A DNA stretch of 42,724 nucleotides from a virus: IMG/VR virus record IMGVR_UViG_3300030117_000741, positions 1 to 42,724 of that record, one strand, 5' to 3'. The stretch's first letter is position 1. Each line of letters begins with the position of its first letter. Of this stretch, positions 40,140 to 42,724 are shown piece by piece. Below the pieces are notes generated by a model. That model did no database searches, was not told where the DNA came from, and was given only the letters and a program-made list of their open reading frames with translations. Both the position numbers and the translations under genes were made by a program.

Positions 40140-42378
40140 AGAATTACCAAAAAATCAATTAAGACCTACTGCTAAACCTGTAAATACATTTTTGTCTTAT
40201 AGGTCAGAACAACCTGTTGCACCTCCAAAGTTAGTAGAAATGCCGACACCAAAAGGCATAAATATAATTCAACGATCTAACGAGATGAGTGTTCAAGGCT
40301 ATAACAGCTTTAAACAATTATCTGATGCTTTAGCAAAAACAAGTCAAGCGGTAAGTCAAATAGGGCCAGTAGTTAAAAGTAATGAAGAACAAAAAGGTAG
40401 AAATGATGTCATAAAAGCTTTAACTCTTGCCAATAGGCAAGCAATTAATAATGCAGAAAATTATGCCGCTACTAATAGGCAGGTATCTAGGGAAGATGCA
40501 ATTGCTGGCATGATGATGGATGAAGTTAATCCCTGGAGGCAAAAATCAAGAGAAGATCAATTAAGTAGATTAGCTGCTGGTGAAGCTGGTATATATTTTG
40601 ATAGAGCATTTAATCAATATGCTTCAGAAATAATATCTTTAGATCCATTAAATCCAAGACTAGATCAAATTAAAGCAGAAGCGGTTACACAGTTAGCACA
40701 AGATTGGGGTGTTGACGAAACAAGTGCAAGTTTTATTGATTACACAACACCTGCTATAAACAAAGCATGGCAAGGTTTTAATGAAAAACATTTAAAAGGT
40801 TATACAAAATTTCAAAAGGAATTTCAAAAAACTTTAACAAAAGGTCAGTTATATCAAGCTTTAGTTAATTGGAAAAAAGATGAACTTACAGAAAATGATT
40901 TAGTAGCACAATTAGGGGTCATATTAAATGATCAAGTAAAAAAGTTAGGACTACCATTAGAGCCAACTGAATTTAAGAAAGAAGTACTTTTAGCATTAAG
41001 AGGACAACTAGAAGTAGAAGCTAACGATATAAATGGCAAGCATAGCCAAAGAGCTGCAAGTTTTTTAGGCATGTTAGATAGTGTGCCTGTTCATATAATT
41101 ACTGACAAAAAAGGTAGGCCAAAAGAATTAATTTCTGCTGGTGAGATGTTTGGCGTAGATTTTTTACTTGAACAAAACAAAATTGGTAATGCTGCTCATC
41201 AAATAAATAAAAGAAAAGAAGAAGCCGCAGAAAAAGACTTTGTATTGAAATGGGCTGAAACTATAGTTCCATTAGAAAAAGGAAGCGATGAGTACAACGC
41301 TGCTGTAAGTGAATTATTTGCGGATGAAAATTTACCTTTTGATAAAAAAATAAAATTATTTGCTGATATAGATGAGATGGATGAAGCTAGGGCAAAAACA
41401 ACTTTTAATACTGCACCTGTAGAAGAAATATTTTCTTTAAATCAAAGTAGGCATGGAGTTAAATTTGACGAAAATGCTGTAAGAAAAGAGCTTACAGAAG
41501 CATTAGCTGGCGTACCTCCAGAACTTGCAGAATATAAGTCACAAAAATGGAAAGAATTTGCAACTATGGCAAGGCAAAAAAGAACCGAAGCTAGTGGTGC
41601 ATACGAAACATCTATTATTAATAAAAAAATAAAAGAAGCTACGCAATTACAAGTAGAAACTTACTACAAAGATATAGGCCCTTTATATCAGGATGAAAAT
41701 TTAGATTTAAGTAAACTTGATACCAATGCTTACATGAGTAATTTAAAACCTAACAGGCAAGGAGGAGCTATGACTTATAGTCAAGCGTTAGAAGATAAAG
41801 TATATGCAGATTTAACTAGCGAAATAAACGAAAGAGGTAGTTTAGATCCAGCAGAGCAAACCAAAGTAATTGTTAATAGTATTACTGAATTTAATAAAGA
41901 CAAAGAAGCTGTTAAAAATATGTTTCCTTTGCCAGAAAAACAAATAAAAAAAGAAGATAAAGCAGTAGATGCACCTCCTACTTATAGGTTGTCTAGCTTA
42001 GATGTAGTACCTGATTCTAGGATAGAAAAAAGAGATTATAAAGAGTTTCCAATAATGTCTGCAAATGATACGCAAAAAGTATTAAAACTTGCATTGGATG
42101 GCGAAAAGATACCTATGCCAATGCGATCACTTGCAAATAAATACAATATCTCGCCATATCAGCTACTTGTTGATACTTTAGAGCATTATAAAGATGAGGA
42201 GTTCTACCCTAGTGAAGAAGACAAAAATTTTCTTCTTCAGAAAGGTAACAAGCTTATGGGTCTTAAAAATTCAGTAAAAGGCATGTCTCCTGGAGATGGT
42301 CAATTATCTGATGCAACAAATTACGTTGCTTATGTCTTGTCAGGAACAGCACCAAAACGTCTTATTTACAGAGGTTAA
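40132..42378 (+). CDS. Internal virion protein, gp15-like (748 aa)
   Basis: Long, helical, charged protein; length is essentially that of T7 gp15 (747). The segment VSREDAIAGMMMDEVNPWRQ and repeated helical coiled regions are consistent. It overlaps the gp14-like gene by 8 nt. gp15 forms the inner core and, after ejection, part of the trans-envelope channel. No enzymatic domain recognised. Confidence 0.82.
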   Translation: MARELPKNQLRPTAKPVNTFLSYRSEQPVAPPKLVEMPTPKGINIIQRSNEMSVQGYNSFKQLSDALAKTSQAVSQIGPVVKSNEEQKGRNDVIKALTLANRQAINNAENYAATNRQVSREDAIAGMMMDEVNPWRQKSREDQLSRLAAGEAGIYFDRAFNQYASEIISLDPLNPRLDQIKAEAVTQLAQDWGVDETSASFIDYTTPAINKAWQGFNEKHLKGYTKFQKEFQKTLTKGQLYQALVNWKKDELTENDLVAQLGVILNDQVKKLGLPLEPTEFKKEVLLALRGQLEVEANDINGKHSQRAASFLGMLDSVPVHIITDKKGRPKELISAGEMFGVDFLLEQNKIGNAAHQINKRKEEAAEKDFVLKWAETIVPLEKGSDEYNAAVSELFADENLPFDKKIKLFADIDEMDEARAKTTFNTAPVEEIFSLNQSRHGVKFDENAVRKELTEALAGVPPELAEYKSQKWKEFATMARQKRTEASGAYETSIINKKIKEATQLQVETYYKDIGPLYQDENLDLSKLDTNAYMSNLKPNRQGGAMTYSQALEDKVYADLTSEINERGSLDPAEQTKVIVNSITEFNKDKEAVKNMFPLPEKQIKKEDKAVDAPPTYRLSSLDVVPDSRIEKRDYKEFPIMSANDTQKVLKLALDGEKIPMPMRSLANKYNISPYQLLVDTLEHYKDEEFYPSEEDKNFLLQKGNKLMGLKNSVKGMSPGDGQLSDATNYVAYVLSGTAPKRLIYRG

Positions 42379-42381
42379 ATC

Positions 42382-42724
42382 ATGGAATTAAATCAAGAAC
42401 AGCAAGATAAAGAGTTAATTACACCTCCTGTAGAAGAAGAAGAAACTCTTGTAGCAGAAAAAGAAAAAGAAGAGGAAAAACCTAATTATCCCTGGTGGGA
42501 TTTTACCCAGGGCAAAGCTGCCACAGCTTACCAGGCATATGGTGATTATATAAACAAAGTATCTGAAGGTAATGTAACTGGCGGTGATAGGGGTAAATTA
42601 TTTGGATCTTTATTGCACCTGGGCTTTGACTTAGCATTACCTACGCATTTAGATAATACGGCAGCATTAGGAACTATAAAAGCTATTGGTAACGCTACGA
42701 AAGCTGTTACAGATATGAGAAAAG
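42382..42724 (+). CDS. Start of gp16-like internal virion protein, truncated by the window end
   Basis: MELNQEQQDKELITPPVEEE opens an acidic N-terminus, then YPWWDFTQGKAATAYQAYGD and an amphipathic/hydrophobic stretch (LLHLGFDLALPTHLDNTAAL) as in gp16-type proteins of marine podoviruses. The frame runs off the end. It starts 3 nt after gp15-like. Most probably its continuation is the partial gene at the beginning of the window. Confidence 0.75.
   Translation, partial: MELNQEQQDKELITPPVEEEETLVAEKEKEEEKPNYPWWDFTQGKAATAYQAYGDYINKVSEGNVTGGDRGKLFGSLLHLGFDLALPTHLDNTAALGTIKAIGNATKAVTDMRK

Noticed and set aside
1-42724. Photosynthesis or carbon-metabolism auxiliary genes (psbA, hli, talC) and tRNA genes
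   Set aside because: Looked for in the translated frames and intergenic gaps; none recognised.

Overview
The window is almost the whole genome of a T7-like podovirus (Autographiviridae-type gene order and gene sizes). It has a single-subunit RNA polymerase, a gp4-type primase/helicase, a gp6-type exonuclease, an ssDNA-binding protein, a gp19-type terminase, and a gp8-gp9-gp10-gp11-gp12-gp13-gp14-gp15-gp16 virion block in T7 order. The low GC (about 30% in ordinary coding lines, up to 57% in a few islands), the decad-repeat fibre stalk and the small-protein repertoire suggest a marine host, most likely picocyanobacterial. No host-diagnostic gene (psbA, hli, talC, nrd) is present, so the host is an inference.

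Layout. 1-14076 (+): the C-terminal part of a giant internal virion protein with ParB-like and zincin motifs, a second giant internal virion protein, and a 2108-residue tail fibre with about 71 tandem 17-residue repeats and a C-terminal S74 chaperone. 14110-15053 (+): three small genes. 15129-16229 (-): a membrane/secreted cassette, perhaps for lysis. 16435-19940 (-): exonuclease, helicase, separate primase, NrdR-like zinc ribbon, RusA resolvase and SSB. 20021-23671 (-): RNA polymerase and tyrosine integrase with a candidate attP between them. 23697-27144 (-): early region with two MarR-like winged-helix proteins, small membrane and zinc-ribbon proteins, and a mobile-element-like cassette that includes DUF2958. 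27145-27711: main intergenic control region. 27712-30198 (+): basic small proteins and large terminase. A TerS-like gene lies on the opposite strand at 30173-30412. 30507-42378 (+): ejection proteins, portal, scaffold, capsid, tail and internal virion proteins. 42382-end: start of a gp16-like gene, probably the same gene whose end opens the window.

How it fits together. The minus-strand early/replication arm and the plus-strand virion arm diverge from about 27.4 kb. No DNA polymerase gene is present: helicase is followed directly by exonuclease, with an ATGA overlap. Two regulatory signatures divide the genome. A 10-bp element (AACCACGACC on the minus strand) precedes early genes and the integrase. 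A 14-bp dyad (TTACA-N4-TGTAA) stands at or near the start of seven units: SSB/replication, MarR region, membrane cassette, 27.7-kb genes, TerS, virion operon and tail operon. With the integrase and two MarR-like regulators this suggests an undescribed operator or promoter network in a T7-like phage with temperate potential. That interpretation is inference; the motifs themselves are visible.
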